From NCBI GenBank assembly GCA_022565595.1, contig JAIUML010000002.1, forward strand, positions 248,001 to 312,000: a stretch of 64,000 bases of DNA, read 5' to 3'. Positions within the stretch are counted from its first letter, which is position 1. Each line of letters opens with the position of its first letter. This document shows positions 18,093 to 27,180 of the stretch, piece after piece. This DNA is from Saccharospirillum sp. GTDB lineage: Bacteria > Pseudomonadota > Gammaproteobacteria > Pseudomonadales > Natronospirillaceae. Made by a program: the position numbers and the translations under genes. The notes below the pieces were generated by a model that saw only the letters and a program-made list of their open reading frames with translations, had not been told where the DNA came from and did no database searches.

Positions 18093-18868
18093 CGCTGGCC
18101 GCCCACCAACTGAGCCTAGGCTTAAGCCGGGGTCAAAAGACTCTCGACCGGGTTTCCATTGAATTGAAACCTGGCGAAATCCTCGCCCTGGTCGGCCAGA
18201 ACGGCGCCGGTAAAAGTACCTTGCTGAAGGCGCTCAGCGGCGAGTTGTCACCCCAGGATGGTGAGGTCAGATTGATGGATCGGCCTTTACCCGACTGGCC
18301 GGACTATCTGCGAGCACGACTCTTGGCGGTATTGCCGCAACAACACAACCTCAGCTTCGAGTTTCTGGTAGAAGATGTCGTCGCCCTGGGCCGCTACCCT
18401 CACCAGACCGGGCGCAAGCACGATGATCAACTGGTCGAGCAAGCACTGGTGCTGTGTGACCTGCAGGAACTCAGACGGCGGACCATTAATGAAGTCAGTG
18501 GTGGCGAGCGTCAGCGGGTGCATCTGGCGCGTGTGCTGGTACAAATATGGGAAGCCCAGCCAGAGGGGCATCGTTTTCTACTGCTGGATGAACCGACGAC
18601 TGGCCTGGACCTGCATCACCAGCAAGCCCTGTTTCAGTCGATCAGAACCCTCGCCAACCGGGGTGCTGGCATTTTGCTGGTGGTTCATGATCTGAACCTT
18701 GCAGCGCGCCATGCCGACCGAGTGGTAGTGTTGCATCAAGGGCGGGCCGTGGTCTGCGGCAAGCCCAATGACGTACTGACAACAGAAACAATAGCGCAAT
18801 ATTTCGAACTCAAGGTCAGCGTGCAGCCACATCCATTGCACAACTGCCCTTTAATCATCAGCCATTGA
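18089..18868 (+). CDS. hmuV: Hemin importer ATP-binding protein HmuV
   Basis: 259 residues from the ATG overlapping the permease stop; a much longer in-frame extension back to 17660 is out-of-frame read-through of hmuU and was discarded. Walker A GQNGAGKST, signature SGGERQRVHLAR, and Walker B LLLDEPTTGLDL are intact, and VHDLNLAARHAD is the switch His region. The insertion between signature and Walker B (QIWEAQPEGHRF) is typical of HmuV-like hemin ATPases. It pairs with the upstream permease. Confidence 0.87.
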   Translation: MTLAAHQLSLGLSRGQKTLDRVSIELKPGEILALVGQNGAGKSTLLKALSGELSPQDGEVRLMDRPLPDWPDYLRARLLAVLPQQHNLSFEFLVEDVVALGRYPHQTGRKHDDQLVEQALVLCDLQELRRRTINEVSGGERQRVHLARVLVQIWEAQPEGHRFLLLDEPTTGLDLHHQQALFQSIRTLANRGAGILLVVHDLNLAARHADRVVVLHQGRAVVCGKPNDVLTTETIAQYFELKVSVQPHPLHNCPLIISH

Positions 18869-18877
18869 GGAGAGCGA

Positions 18878-19195
18878 ATGATCGAACTCTGCCCTGTCAA
18901 CGAACTGGAAGAAGGCCAATCACTGGGTTTTGATCTACCCGGCAAGCCGGTTTTTGCTATACGCAAGGATGGCGAGGTCTATGTTTATCGCAACGAATGC
19001 CCGCATCTTGGTGTGTCGCTGGAGTTTCAGGAAAACGAATTTCTCGATCTCGATGGCGCTTTGATTCAATGCTCAACGCATGGTGCTTTGTTCGAGATCG
19101 AGAGTGGCCATTGCCTGGCAGGCCCCTGCCAGGGCGATCACCTGACCAAAGTCGACCATGTTATTGAAGACGACCTGATCAAAATTCCTGCCTGA
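18878..19195 (+). CDS. Rieske [2Fe-2S] ferredoxin-like protein
   Basis: 105 residues. A compact Rieske domain: CPH at residues 41-43 and CSTH at 65-68 supply the two Cys and two His ligands. It resembles the small ferredoxin subunits related to NirD or dioxygenase ferredoxins. A GAGGAG Shine-Dalgarno precedes the ATG 10 bp after hmuV, so it may be the last gene of the iron operon. The electron partner is not identifiable here. Its end overlaps the convergent aminotransferase by 17 bp. Confidence 0.85.
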   Translation: MIELCPVNELEEGQSLGFDLPGKPVFAIRKDGEVYVYRNECPHLGVSLEFQENEFLDLDGALIQCSTHGALFEIESGHCLAGPCQGDHLTKVDHVIEDDLIKIPA

Positions 19196-20360
19196 TAAAG
19201 GGCTGCTCCTTGATGAACTGGCCGATGCGTTCTATAGCCTCCAACAGTACAGGCACATCAGCGGTGTAAGCAAAACGAACAGCGCGATGCGTTGTCGTAC
19301 CGCCAAAGTCGAGGCCTGGTGTCACCGCCACGCCGGTTTCTTCGAGCAGGCGATCGCACCAGATGGCGGCATCCTCGGTTAAAGAAGACACATCAGCAAA
19401 AAGGTAGAAGGCACCATCGGGTTCTGCCAACAAGGGAATGCCCAGGGAAGCCAGACCTGCCGCCATGGCATCCCTGCGCTCACGCAAGCGGCCGCGCCGA
19501 GCAAAGCACTCGGCCTCCACCTCGGGACGAAACGCAGCCAGCGCAGCCACCTGTGCCATGGATGGGGCCGAGAGAAACAGATTCTGTGCAAGCCTTTCTA
19601 CCACAGCCTGAGCACCATCCGGCACCACCAGCCAGCCCAGGCGCCAACCCGTCATGCCATAAAACTTGGAAAAGCTCTGGGTGACCCAGGCCTGATCCCA
19701 GCTTTGCAGTGCCGTCGGTGGCAAGGCTTCGGTGAAGGTCAAGCCGTGATAGATTTCATCGGCGAAGAGCGCCATCTCGTGTCGCTGGCAGAAAAGCGCC
19801 GCGGCATCCCAGTCTTGCGAAGACAGAACCTGGCCGGTGGGGTTGCAGGGTGAGGCAAGCAGAACACCACGCGTCTGTTCAGTCCGGGCCCGTTCAAGCT
19901 CAGCCATCGACAGCAACAGGCCCGGCTCCTGCAAAGGCACCGAGATGCCCCTGGCGTTCAAGACTTCCAGAAAATTCCGGTTACAGGGGTAACCAGGCTC
20001 GGGCAGTAGCACTGACTGCCCCGCATCGATGGTGGCAGCGAAGGCCAGCAGCAAGGCGCTGGAGCCACCCGGTGTCACCAGTATCCGTTGTGGATCCAGG
20101 CTCAATCCGTGCCAGCGATGGTAACGATCGGCAATGGCCTCGCGCAATTCAGGGATGCCAGTTGCGGCGGTATAACCGGTATGGCCATCACTTAATGCCT
20201 TGCGGCCAGCCTCGACGATGGCCGCTGGCGTACCAAAGTCTGGTTCCCCAACGTAGAGGCTGATCACTGACCGGCCAGAAGCGGCCATCGATTTGGCTTT
20301 GGCCAGTATGGCCATGACGTGAAAGGGAGCAATGTTATCGGTACGGTGTGCCAACTGCAT
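19179..20360 (-). CDS. Pyridoxal-phosphate aminotransferase, class I/II
   Basis: 393 residues. A fold-type I aminotransferase close to aspartate/tyrosine or N-succinyldiaminopimelate-type enzymes. The cofactor lysine is in SFSKFYGMTGWRLGW near residue 232; SPCNPTGQV and the C-terminal VRFAYT segments are conserved. Substrate cannot be fixed from sequence. ATG 20360 is preferred to 20423 because GAGGA lies about 10 bases upstream and the extension is unconserved. Divergent from gluQ with 43 bp between starts. Confidence 0.85.
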   Translation of the reverse strand: MQLAHRTDNIAPFHVMAILAKAKSMAASGRSVISLYVGEPDFGTPAAIVEAGRKALSDGHTGYTAATGIPELREAIADRYHRWHGLSLDPQRILVTPGGSSALLLAFAATIDAGQSVLLPEPGYPCNRNFLEVLNARGISVPLQEPGLLLSMAELERARTEQTRGVLLASPCNPTGQVLSSQDWDAAALFCQRHEMALFADEIYHGLTFTEALPPTALQSWDQAWVTQSFSKFYGMTGWRLGWLVVPDGAQAVVERLAQNLFLSAPSMAQVAALAAFRPEVEAECFARRGRLRERRDAMAAGLASLGIPLLAEPDGAFYLFADVSSLTEDAAIWCDRLLEETGVAVTPGLDFGGTTTHRAVRFAYTADVPVLLEAIERIGQFIKEQPFIRQEF

Positions 20361-20403
20361 GGGCAGGTCCTCGGGCTGGTCAGACTGGTGCGCATAATGC
20401 AGA

Positions 20404-21333
20404 ATGAGGCCCCCTGAATGCAAACTGGAAACACGCGTCTTGCCACCCCAGGAGTCTCACTATCGCGGTCGCTTTGCGCCGACCCCCTCAGGCCCCTTGC
20501 ATCTGGGCTCATTACTGGCTGCAGTGATCAGTTATCTTGAGGCGCGCCGCCTGGGTGGGCAGTGGCTGCTGCGTATGGAAGATCTGGATCCACCGCGCGA
20601 ACAAGCCGGTGCGGCCGATGCCATTCTGCGCTGCCTGGAGGCGCACGGTCTCTATTGGGATGAGTCAGTGCTGTACCAGTCGCAGCGCAGCGAAGCTTAT
20701 GAAGCCGCGTTGCATAAGCTGCAGCAACAGGATGCCCTGTTCTGGTGTCAATGCAGCCGCAAAGCACTGAAAGGACAGATGACCTACCCCGGTACCTGCC
20801 GCACTTTTCGTTCACCACGCGCAAACTCTGCCGTTCGCTACCGTGTTACTGAACAATGCGATGTATTCATTGATGGTTTTCAGGGCAGTCAGACGGCCAA
20901 CCCGGCACAAGACTTTGGCGATGTGATATTGAAACGTCGCGATGGTTTCTACGCTTATCAGTTGGCGGTGGTGGTTGATGACGCCCGGCAAGGCATTACC
21001 GACGTCGTTCGTGGTATCGACCTGTTACACGCCAGCTACTGGCAGCGCGCGCTTTTTCGTCAACTGGACTTGCCGACACCCAACTTCCACCACTTCCCTG
21101 TTCTGATTCACGCCAACGGCCAGAAGTTGAGCAAGCAGAGTCAGGCACCGGCCGTTTCACTTCAGACCCCGGAACGCAATCTGCGGCAGGTGTTCGAGCT
21201 GCTGCAATTGGATGTCGCTCCGACCAGGCCTGACCAGATGCTGGCTCACGCCACAACGCTCTGGCAACCGGACCAGTTGAAAAACATTCAGTCATTGCCA
21301 ATTGCATTGGCGAAAATGCCCAACCGGGTTTAG
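20404..21333 (+). CDS. gluQ: Glutamyl-Q tRNA(Asp) synthetase
   Basis: 309 residues. A truncated GluRS-like class I enzyme lacking the anticodon-binding domain; it attaches glutamate to queuosine in tRNA(Asp). Class I signatures: RFAPTPSGPLHLGSLLAA and KLSKQSQ near residue 240. The zinc-type cysteines are present in FWCQCSRKAL and the following YPGTC. In Pseudomonas gluQ precedes cbrA (with dksA upstream); here the downstream cbr genes are conserved but dksA is absent upstream and a two-component pair has been added in between. Confidence 0.93.
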   Translation: MRPPECKLETRVLPPQESHYRGRFAPTPSGPLHLGSLLAAVISYLEARRLGGQWLLRMEDLDPPREQAGAADAILRCLEAHGLYWDESVLYQSQRSEAYEAALHKLQQQDALFWCQCSRKALKGQMTYPGTCRTFRSPRANSAVRYRVTEQCDVFIDGFQGSQTANPAQDFGDVILKRRDGFYAYQLAVVVDDARQGITDVVRGIDLLHASYWQRALFRQLDLPTPNFHHFPVLIHANGQKLSKQSQAPAVSLQTPERNLRQVFELLQLDVAPTRPDQMLAHATTLWQPDQLKNIQSLPIALAKMPNRV

Positions 21334-21383
21334 GCTTGATGAATTAGTCGTACTTTGTAGACGCTTTGCTCAGGAACCCGGTT

Positions 21384-23021
21384 TTGACTCGAGCCCCAAT
21401 CAATGCTTTTCTGGTTCGCCGTTTACTGGTCGCCATTACACTCGGTGTTCTGCTGACCATGCTGTTCACCGTCACCATGCAGTACACCATGCTGACTCGA
21501 ACCATAGAAGAAGTGCGCGACCGCAACGTGGATGCCTCATTGAGCAATATGTTGCCTTTGATCAGCGAATCGCTCTGGTCCTTCGATACCAGGAACCTCG
21601 AACGTGCAGCACAAGCACTGTTGCGAGATCCCTACATTTCCGGGGTCTACGTTGCCAGCAGTGAAGGGGAAGTATCATTGAAGTTGGGCGATCTGACCGG
21701 GCATGACAGTGAAACCCTCGGCTCAGTGGAACAACTGGACACCGCCATGGGCAGCACGGCTCGATTGATAGCCATGCCCATCCTGCGCGACTTCAATGAT
21801 GGCTCGACTCAGATCGGCTGGATCACACTGAGCAGCGACAATCGACTGACTCAGGATCAGGTAAGGCTGGTCATTCGCAGCGTCATCGTTTCGGCCTTGC
21901 TGGCCATCGCCCTGTTGATCGTGGTGCTCTATGGGGTTGTCAAGAATGTCGTTGCCCTGCCCATTCAACGCTTTACCAGACACGTCAATCGCCTTAACCC
22001 GGATCAGAGCATCAATGACGCAGAACCTTTCGAGCCCTTGTTGGCCGATCGTCAGGATGAAATTGGCCAACTCTATCAGGCCTTCAACGAGCAACATCAG
22101 AGTTTACTTGCTCGCGACAGGGCTTTGCAGGAGCATCGAGATCAACTGGAGCACATCGTTAGTGAACGCACTAAAGAATTGCAGCACAGTAACGAAGAGC
22201 TGTCCCAGTCTCTGGAAAAACTGAAGATCGCTCAGGAGGAGTTGTTGCAAAGTGAAAAGCTGGCCTCTCTAGGCAACCTGGTCAGCGGCGTGGCGCACGA
22301 AGTCAACACGCCGCTGGGCGTCTCCATTACGGCTGCCAGCCACCTGACATCGGAGACACAACAAGCCCAAAAGTCGCTTGCAGAGAATCTGTTAAAACGA
22401 TCCGACCTTGAACGTTTCTTTGAGGAATGCATGGAAACCAGTCAACTGCTTTCCAACAATCTCGACCGAGCCGCCCAACTGATCCGGGCCTTTAAACAGG
22501 TCGCGGTCGATCAGACCAGCGATGAACAACGATTGATCAATCTTAAACACTACGTTGACGAAGTCATGGCCAGCCTGCGGCCAAAATACAAACACCTGCC
22601 GATAGAAATCATCAATGACATAGAGCCAGATCTGACTCTGACATTGACACCAGGTGCTCTGGCACAGGTCATCACCAACCTGGTCATCAACTCGCTCATT
22701 CACGGCTTTGAAGAGGGTAAACAACCCGGCCTGATTCGATTTTCCACGCCCAAAATCGATCAAGAGCATTTGCAATTGCTCTATGAAGATGACGGCAAAG
22801 GCATGACCGAAGAAACCATCAGACACATTTTCGATCCCTTCTATACCACTCGCCGATCCAGAGGTGGCAGTGGTCTGGGCATGAACATCGTATTCAACCT
22901 GATTACGGCCAAACTGAAGGGCAAAATTCGCATTTTGAATGCGCCCCAACAGGGATGCCGCCTGGCCATTCAGCTGCCATATACCCATACCGCTCACGCT
23001 CAATCGGAGCTGTCATCATGA
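21384..23021 (+). CDS. Membrane sensor histidine kinase
   Basis: 545 residues if started at TTG 21384, which has CAGGA about 8 bases upstream; TTG 21366 is an alternative. Membrane helices near residues 12-35 and 170-195 enclose a periplasmic sensor of about 135 residues. A HAMP-like segment and a long coiled coil follow, then GVAHEVNTPLG with the phospho-His near residue 302, and an ATPase domain (NLVINSLIHGF, DDGKGM, GGSGLGMNIVFNL). ATGA overlap with the next gene makes the two a pair. The ligand is unknown. Lying between gluQ and cbrX, it interrupts an otherwise Pseudomonas-like order. Confidence 0.85.
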   Translation: MTRAPINAFLVRRLLVAITLGVLLTMLFTVTMQYTMLTRTIEEVRDRNVDASLSNMLPLISESLWSFDTRNLERAAQALLRDPYISGVYVASSEGEVSLKLGDLTGHDSETLGSVEQLDTAMGSTARLIAMPILRDFNDGSTQIGWITLSSDNRLTQDQVRLVIRSVIVSALLAIALLIVVLYGVVKNVVALPIQRFTRHVNRLNPDQSINDAEPFEPLLADRQDEIGQLYQAFNEQHQSLLARDRALQEHRDQLEHIVSERTKELQHSNEELSQSLEKLKIAQEELLQSEKLASLGNLVSGVAHEVNTPLGVSITAASHLTSETQQAQKSLAENLLKRSDLERFFEECMETSQLLSNNLDRAAQLIRAFKQVAVDQTSDEQRLINLKHYVDEVMASLRPKYKHLPIEIINDIEPDLTLTLTPGALAQVITNLVINSLIHGFEEGKQPGLIRFSTPKIDQEHLQLLYEDDGKGMTEETIRHIFDPFYTTRRSRGGSGLGMNIVFNLITAKLKGKIRILNAPQQGCRLAIQLPYTHTAHAQSELSS

Positions 23022-23959
23022 CCGACAAATTGATTTTTGCTGAAGAGCAGGACTCCCCTGTAGCCTCTGCGCACCCACCCTGGAAAATTCTGATCGTGGA
23101 TGATGACGAAGAGGTGCACAGTATTACCCGGCTCGCTCTGAAGAGTTTTCAGTTCGACGGCAGACCCTTGTTGTTTTTACATGCGCACAGTGGGCAAGAG
23201 GGGCTGGAACGACTGCGTGAGCACCCGGACGTCGCGCTTTGTCTGCTGGATGTGGTGATGGAAACCGAAAACGCTGGCCTGACTCTGGTCGAGTCGATAC
23301 GTACTGAATTGAACAATCATTTCGTGCGCATAGTGCTGCGCACTGGTCAGCCGGGTCAGGCACCTGAAGAAACCATCATCGCCGACTACGACATCAACGA
23401 CTACAAGGAAAAAACCGAACTGACCCGAGGCAAATTGCATACTCTGCTGTTTTCCTGCCTGCGTAGTTACCGAGACATCATCGCCCTCGACCGCAGCCGC
23501 CAGGGCCTGGAACGCATACTGGAAGCCTCTACTCGACTGCATCAAAAAACCTATCTGAGCGATTTCGCCGCCGGCATTTTGCAGCAGATTTCAGCCATCC
23601 TGGCACCCGACGAAGACGCGCTCTATGCGTTGTGCGATGGCATTGCGGCTCATGAGAGCTGTGGTGAAGTCAAGGTGGTTGCCGCTACCGGCGCCTTCAC
23701 GAAAAGCATCGGGCACAAAGCTCATTCCTGTCTGCCGGCCAGTGCCATGTCCTGGCTTAATGGTGGCGAACAGGGGTTTACATCAGTCTTCCTGGAAGAA
23801 GGCTACCTTTGCCTCTATCGCTCCAACGAACACCACCTGAGTTTGCTGTTTCTCCAGGGCTTGACCACGCGCAACGCCCTGGAGCGACATTTACTGGAAG
23901 TCTTCTGCCAGAATGCACTGACGGCTTTCGAGAATATGGCGCTTCAGGCAGAACGCTAG
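23018..23959 (+). CDS. Response regulator with REC and DUF3369 domains
   Basis: 313 residues from the ATG overlapping the kinase stop. REC domain with acidic pocket VDDDEE and phospho-acceptor Asp78 in CLLDVVM. The remainder (about 165-313) fits the DUF3369 region that usually sits between REC and an HD-GYP output domain. Here the protein stops after it, with no HD-GYP or DNA-binding domain, so output is probably through protein contact. Partner kinase is the preceding gene. Confidence 0.82.
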   Translation: MTDKLIFAEEQDSPVASAHPPWKILIVDDDEEVHSITRLALKSFQFDGRPLLFLHAHSGQEGLERLREHPDVALCLLDVVMETENAGLTLVESIRTELNNHFVRIVLRTGQPGQAPEETIIADYDINDYKEKTELTRGKLHTLLFSCLRSYRDIIALDRSRQGLERILEASTRLHQKTYLSDFAAGILQQISAILAPDEDALYALCDGIAAHESCGEVKVVAATGAFTKSIGHKAHSCLPASAMSWLNGGEQGFTSVFLEEGYLCLYRSNEHHLSLLFLQGLTTRNALERHLLEVFCQNALTAFENMALQAER

Positions 23960-24035
23960 TGAATGACTATACCAGGATGGAAACCCGGCCAATAATGCGG
24001 GTAAACTGGGCGCCGCATTCTGACTTGACCGAGCC

Positions 24036-24203
24036 ATGCCACTGTCACTCTTACTCAAGCTGCTGATTCTCCCCATCTATCTGCTGCTGCCTTTTACTCT
24101 GAACTGGTCGCTGGGACCCTGGCCGTGGCTGTTGCCGTTCGTGATCTGGATTGTGCTGATTCTGGTCAATGCCATGGCTGAAGTCTTGAGGAGCCGGCGC
24201 TGA
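24036..24203 (+). CDS. cbrX: CbrX-like small membrane protein
   Basis: 55 residues, very hydrophobic, with one or two membrane helices (LLLKLLILPIYLLLPF, then WLLPFVIWIVLILVN) and a basic end (RSRR). Its TGA overlaps the cbrA ATG by one base (TGATG). Pseudomonas has a small hydrophobic ORF, cbrX, in the same position and translationally coupled to cbrA. Size, hydropathy and overlap all match. Its molecular role is not visible from sequence; translational control of cbrA is the most likely. Confidence 0.8.
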   Translation: MPLSLLLKLLILPIYLLLPFTLNWSLGPWPWLLPFVIWIVLILVNAMAEVLRSRR

Positions 24204-27139
24204 TGGAGCCGAACTGGCAACTCCTGCTGGCAGCCGGCCTTGCCTATCTGCTGCTGTTGTTTCTGAGCGCTTATGCCGCTGAGCGCGCCTGGTTGCCCAA
24301 GTCCCTGGTTCGTCATCCTATGGTGCGACTGTTGGCGCTGGGCGTCTATTGCAGCGCCTGGGCGTTTTACGGCAGCGTTGGTATGGCCGCCGAACTGGGT
24401 TACGGTTACCTCGCCTATTATGTCGGGCTGGCCATCGCCCTGGTATTCTCGGCCGTTATTCTGCGCCCTGTTCTGGAGCTTGCGAAAAACTATCAGTTGG
24501 CGTCACTGGCTGATCTTTTCGCCTTTCGCTACCGCAGCCGTTGGGCAGGATTGCTCACCACCCTGGCTGTACTATTGGCCATGTTGCCGATGCTGGCCCT
24601 GCAAATTCAGGCCATCACCGACAGCATCACCCTGCTCGACCCCAATACACGCGCCTGGCCAGTCGCCTTGCTGATCTGTTTGCTGTTGTTGCTGTTTTCG
24701 GTGTTGTTCGGCGCACGAGACGTCTCCCCTACGGAGCAGCACCCGGGCTTGATTTTTGCGCTGGCTTTTGAATCCCTGTTCAAGTTGATAGCGCTCCTGG
24801 TGCTCGGCGGCGTCGCCTTGTTTGAACTGCTCGATAACTGGGGCATGGATGTCTTCAACCTCAACTCGGTTCCACCGGAGTTCGTGCTGACTACGCCAGC
24901 CCTGCAACCAGTGCAGTGGTTTTCGCTACTGTTGATGTTCATTTCCGCCCCGCTGGTATTGCCGCATCTGTTTCAACTGTTGTTTCGAGAGGATGCAGAC
25001 CTGCCCAGAATCCGGCTGGCAAGTTGGGCTTTCCCGATTTATCTGTTACTGATGGCCCTGCCAGTGTTGCCACTGCTGTGGGCCGGACAAGGTCTGCTCG
25101 GGCCGGACAACCCTGAATACTATGCTCTTGGGCTCGGCATGGCGCTGGATAAACCCTGGATGGTATGGCTGGCGTTTCTGGGAGGGCTTTCTGCCGCCGC
25201 GGGTATTACCGTCCTGGCGGCCATCGCGCTGGCCAGCATGATGCTGAATCACCTGGTGCTGCCGTTCCACAAACCGCGCTTTGATCGCGATGTTTATCGG
25301 TGGCTGCTTTGGGTACGACGTCTGCTGATCGGCGTAGTGGTGATCCTTTCCTACACCCTTTATCTGTTCCTGAACCAGGTCCAAAGCCTGTCTTCGCTGG
25401 GCATTATTGCCTCTACTGGTCTGTTGCAACTGCTGCCTGGCATATTGGGCTTGCTGTTCTGGTCCGGCGCCAATCGTAAAGGCTATTTGGCGGGGCTGGT
25501 GGTCGGGTTGGCGGTCTGGGCGAGCAGCCTGCTGTTTCCCATGCTGACCACCAGCCTGGACTTCGCCGAGCGTCTGCCTTTGCACTTCGCCATGAATCAT
25601 GATCAATGGTCGCACACCACCCTGCTCTCACTCGGCCTGAATACCCTGGTGTTCATCCTGGTGTCTGTATTCACCAAAACCCCAAGAGACGAGCAGGAAG
25701 CCGCTCAAACCTGTGTCATCACTTCTGTCGACCGCCGCCACCGTCTGCCGCTGAAAGCTCTGAACGCCAACGAGTTCATTGACGCCCTGCGACGCCCCCT
25801 GGGCCAAATCATGGCCGAGCAGGAGGTCAAAAGGGCACTGAAGCAATTGGGCTCTCCACTTGGTGAGTATCGACCCTATGCCCTGCGTCGGCTGCGTGAC
25901 ACCATCGAGGCCAACCTGTCTGGCCTGATGGGGCCAAGCGTTGCCCAGGCGCTGGTCGATCGCTACTTGCCCTACGTGGTCGAAGGCGAAAACAATAGAG
26001 ACGACATCTACTTTTTTGAACAACGGCTGGATGGCTTCCATCACCAGTTGACGGGGATGGCCGCAGAACTGGACCGCCTACGCCGTCACCACAGAGAAAC
26101 CCTCTATAACCTGCCTATTGGCGTCTGCTCGCTGGCGGATGACGGTGAAATTCTCCTCTGGAATCGGGTCATGGCAGAAATGACCGGTATCAGCGAGGAT
26201 CAGGCTATTGGTGCCCGCCTGGATTCCTTGCCAGCCCATTGGTACGACCTGCTCGACAGTTTCCTGAAAAGCACCACGACCAAGCTGACTGTCGAGCAGC
26301 CGGACCCTGGCAGCCAAGGCAAACGCTGGTTCAGCCTTCACCGCAACGCGGCTGAACGCCAGGCTGAGGGCATCGTCATCCTGCTCGAAGATGAAACCGA
26401 GAACAAAATGCTCGAGTCCGAACTGGTGCATTCCGAGCGTCTTGCCTCCATCGGTCGATTGGCTGCCGGAGTCGCCCATGAAATTGGCAACCCCATCACC
26501 GGTATTGATTGCCTGGCACAAGACCTGAAGTACGCAGAAAATCGTGAAGATATCGAACAGATCGGTCAGCAGATACGAGAACAGGCCTTGCGTGTAACGA
26601 AAATTGTACGATCACTGGTCAATTTCTCTCACGCAGGCCAGGATGAAGACAAGAGCGAACACCAGCCCTACTCACTGCAACAGGTGGTTCAGGACGCCAT
26701 CGACCTGCTGTCGTTGTCCCGAGACGTCAACCCGGTCATCTTTATCAATGAGGTGCCCGCCCAACTGATCGTCCTCTGTGACGCTCAGCGGCTGAGCCAG
26801 GTTTTTATCAACCTGCTTGGCAACGCCCGCGATGCCAGCCCGGCGAATGAAGTCATCCGGGTGATCGCCACTGGAGAAGAAGAAAGTGTTGTCGTCGAGG
26901 TCATCGACCGAGGCGGCGGCATCAATCAGAACGACCTGGATCATATCTTCGACCCCTTTTTTACCACCAAGGAAGTGGGCAAGGGCACCGGTCTGGGACT
27001 GTTTCTCGCCTACAGCATCGTTGAAGAGCACTACGGCCATATCAGCGCCGAAAGCCCGGCTTTCGCTACAGAGGGCCTGGGCACTCGATTTATTATCCGC
27101 TTACCCTTGCATCGAGTGTTACCTGAGGTAACATCGTAG
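24203..27139 (+). CDS. cbrA: CbrA sensor histidine kinase with SLC5-type transporter domain
   Basis: 978 residues, as in Pseudomonas. Residues about 1-480 form a sodium/solute symporter (SLC5) domain of about 13 helices; a linker follows, then a PAS domain (about 635-740, YNLPIGVCSLADDGEILLWN), a HisKA region with GVAHEIGNP (His near 757), and an ATPase domain (NLLGNARDAS, DRGGGI, GKGTGLGLFLAY). CbrA with CbrB governs carbon/nitrogen balance; in Pseudomonas the transporter domain can move histidine. Starts one base before the end of cbrX, and cbrB follows 41 bp later. Confidence 0.95.
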   Translation: MEPNWQLLLAAGLAYLLLLFLSAYAAERAWLPKSLVRHPMVRLLALGVYCSAWAFYGSVGMAAELGYGYLAYYVGLAIALVFSAVILRPVLELAKNYQLASLADLFAFRYRSRWAGLLTTLAVLLAMLPMLALQIQAITDSITLLDPNTRAWPVALLICLLLLLFSVLFGARDVSPTEQHPGLIFALAFESLFKLIALLVLGGVALFELLDNWGMDVFNLNSVPPEFVLTTPALQPVQWFSLLLMFISAPLVLPHLFQLLFREDADLPRIRLASWAFPIYLLLMALPVLPLLWAGQGLLGPDNPEYYALGLGMALDKPWMVWLAFLGGLSAAAGITVLAAIALASMMLNHLVLPFHKPRFDRDVYRWLLWVRRLLIGVVVILSYTLYLFLNQVQSLSSLGIIASTGLLQLLPGILGLLFWSGANRKGYLAGLVVGLAVWASSLLFPMLTTSLDFAERLPLHFAMNHDQWSHTTLLSLGLNTLVFILVSVFTKTPRDEQEAAQTCVITSVDRRHRLPLKALNANEFIDALRRPLGQIMAEQEVKRALKQLGSPLGEYRPYALRRLRDTIEANLSGLMGPSVAQALVDRYLPYVVEGENNRDDIYFFEQRLDGFHHQLTGMAAELDRLRRHHRETLYNLPIGVCSLADDGEILLWNRVMAEMTGISEDQAIGARLDSLPAHWYDLLDSFLKSTTTKLTVEQPDPGSQGKRWFSLHRNAAERQAEGIVILLEDETENKMLESELVHSERLASIGRLAAGVAHEIGNPITGIDCLAQDLKYAENREDIEQIGQQIREQALRVTKIVRSLVNFSHAGQDEDKSEHQPYSLQQVVQDAIDLLSLSRDVNPVIFINEVPAQLIVLCDAQRLSQVFINLLGNARDASPANEVIRVIATGEEESVVVEVIDRGGGINQNDLDHIFDPFFTTKEVGKGTGLGLFLAYSIVEEHYGHISAESPAFATEGLGTRFIIRLPLHRVLPEVTS
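27117..27133. promoter_or_regulatory. Perfect TGTTACC-TGA-GGTAACA palindrome before cbrB
   Basis: A 17-bp dyad with 7-bp perfect arms overlaps the last codons of cbrA and lies about 48 bp upstream of the cbrB ATG. Its GTAACA half is identical to the three repeats in front of the sRNA promoter at 28.7 kb, so it may be a CbrB site for autoregulation. A transcript hairpin is the alternative. Confidence 0.5.
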
Positions 27140-27180
27140 GGTAATAACGCTTCGCGGCGCGGGCAGTAACGGAGACTAAA

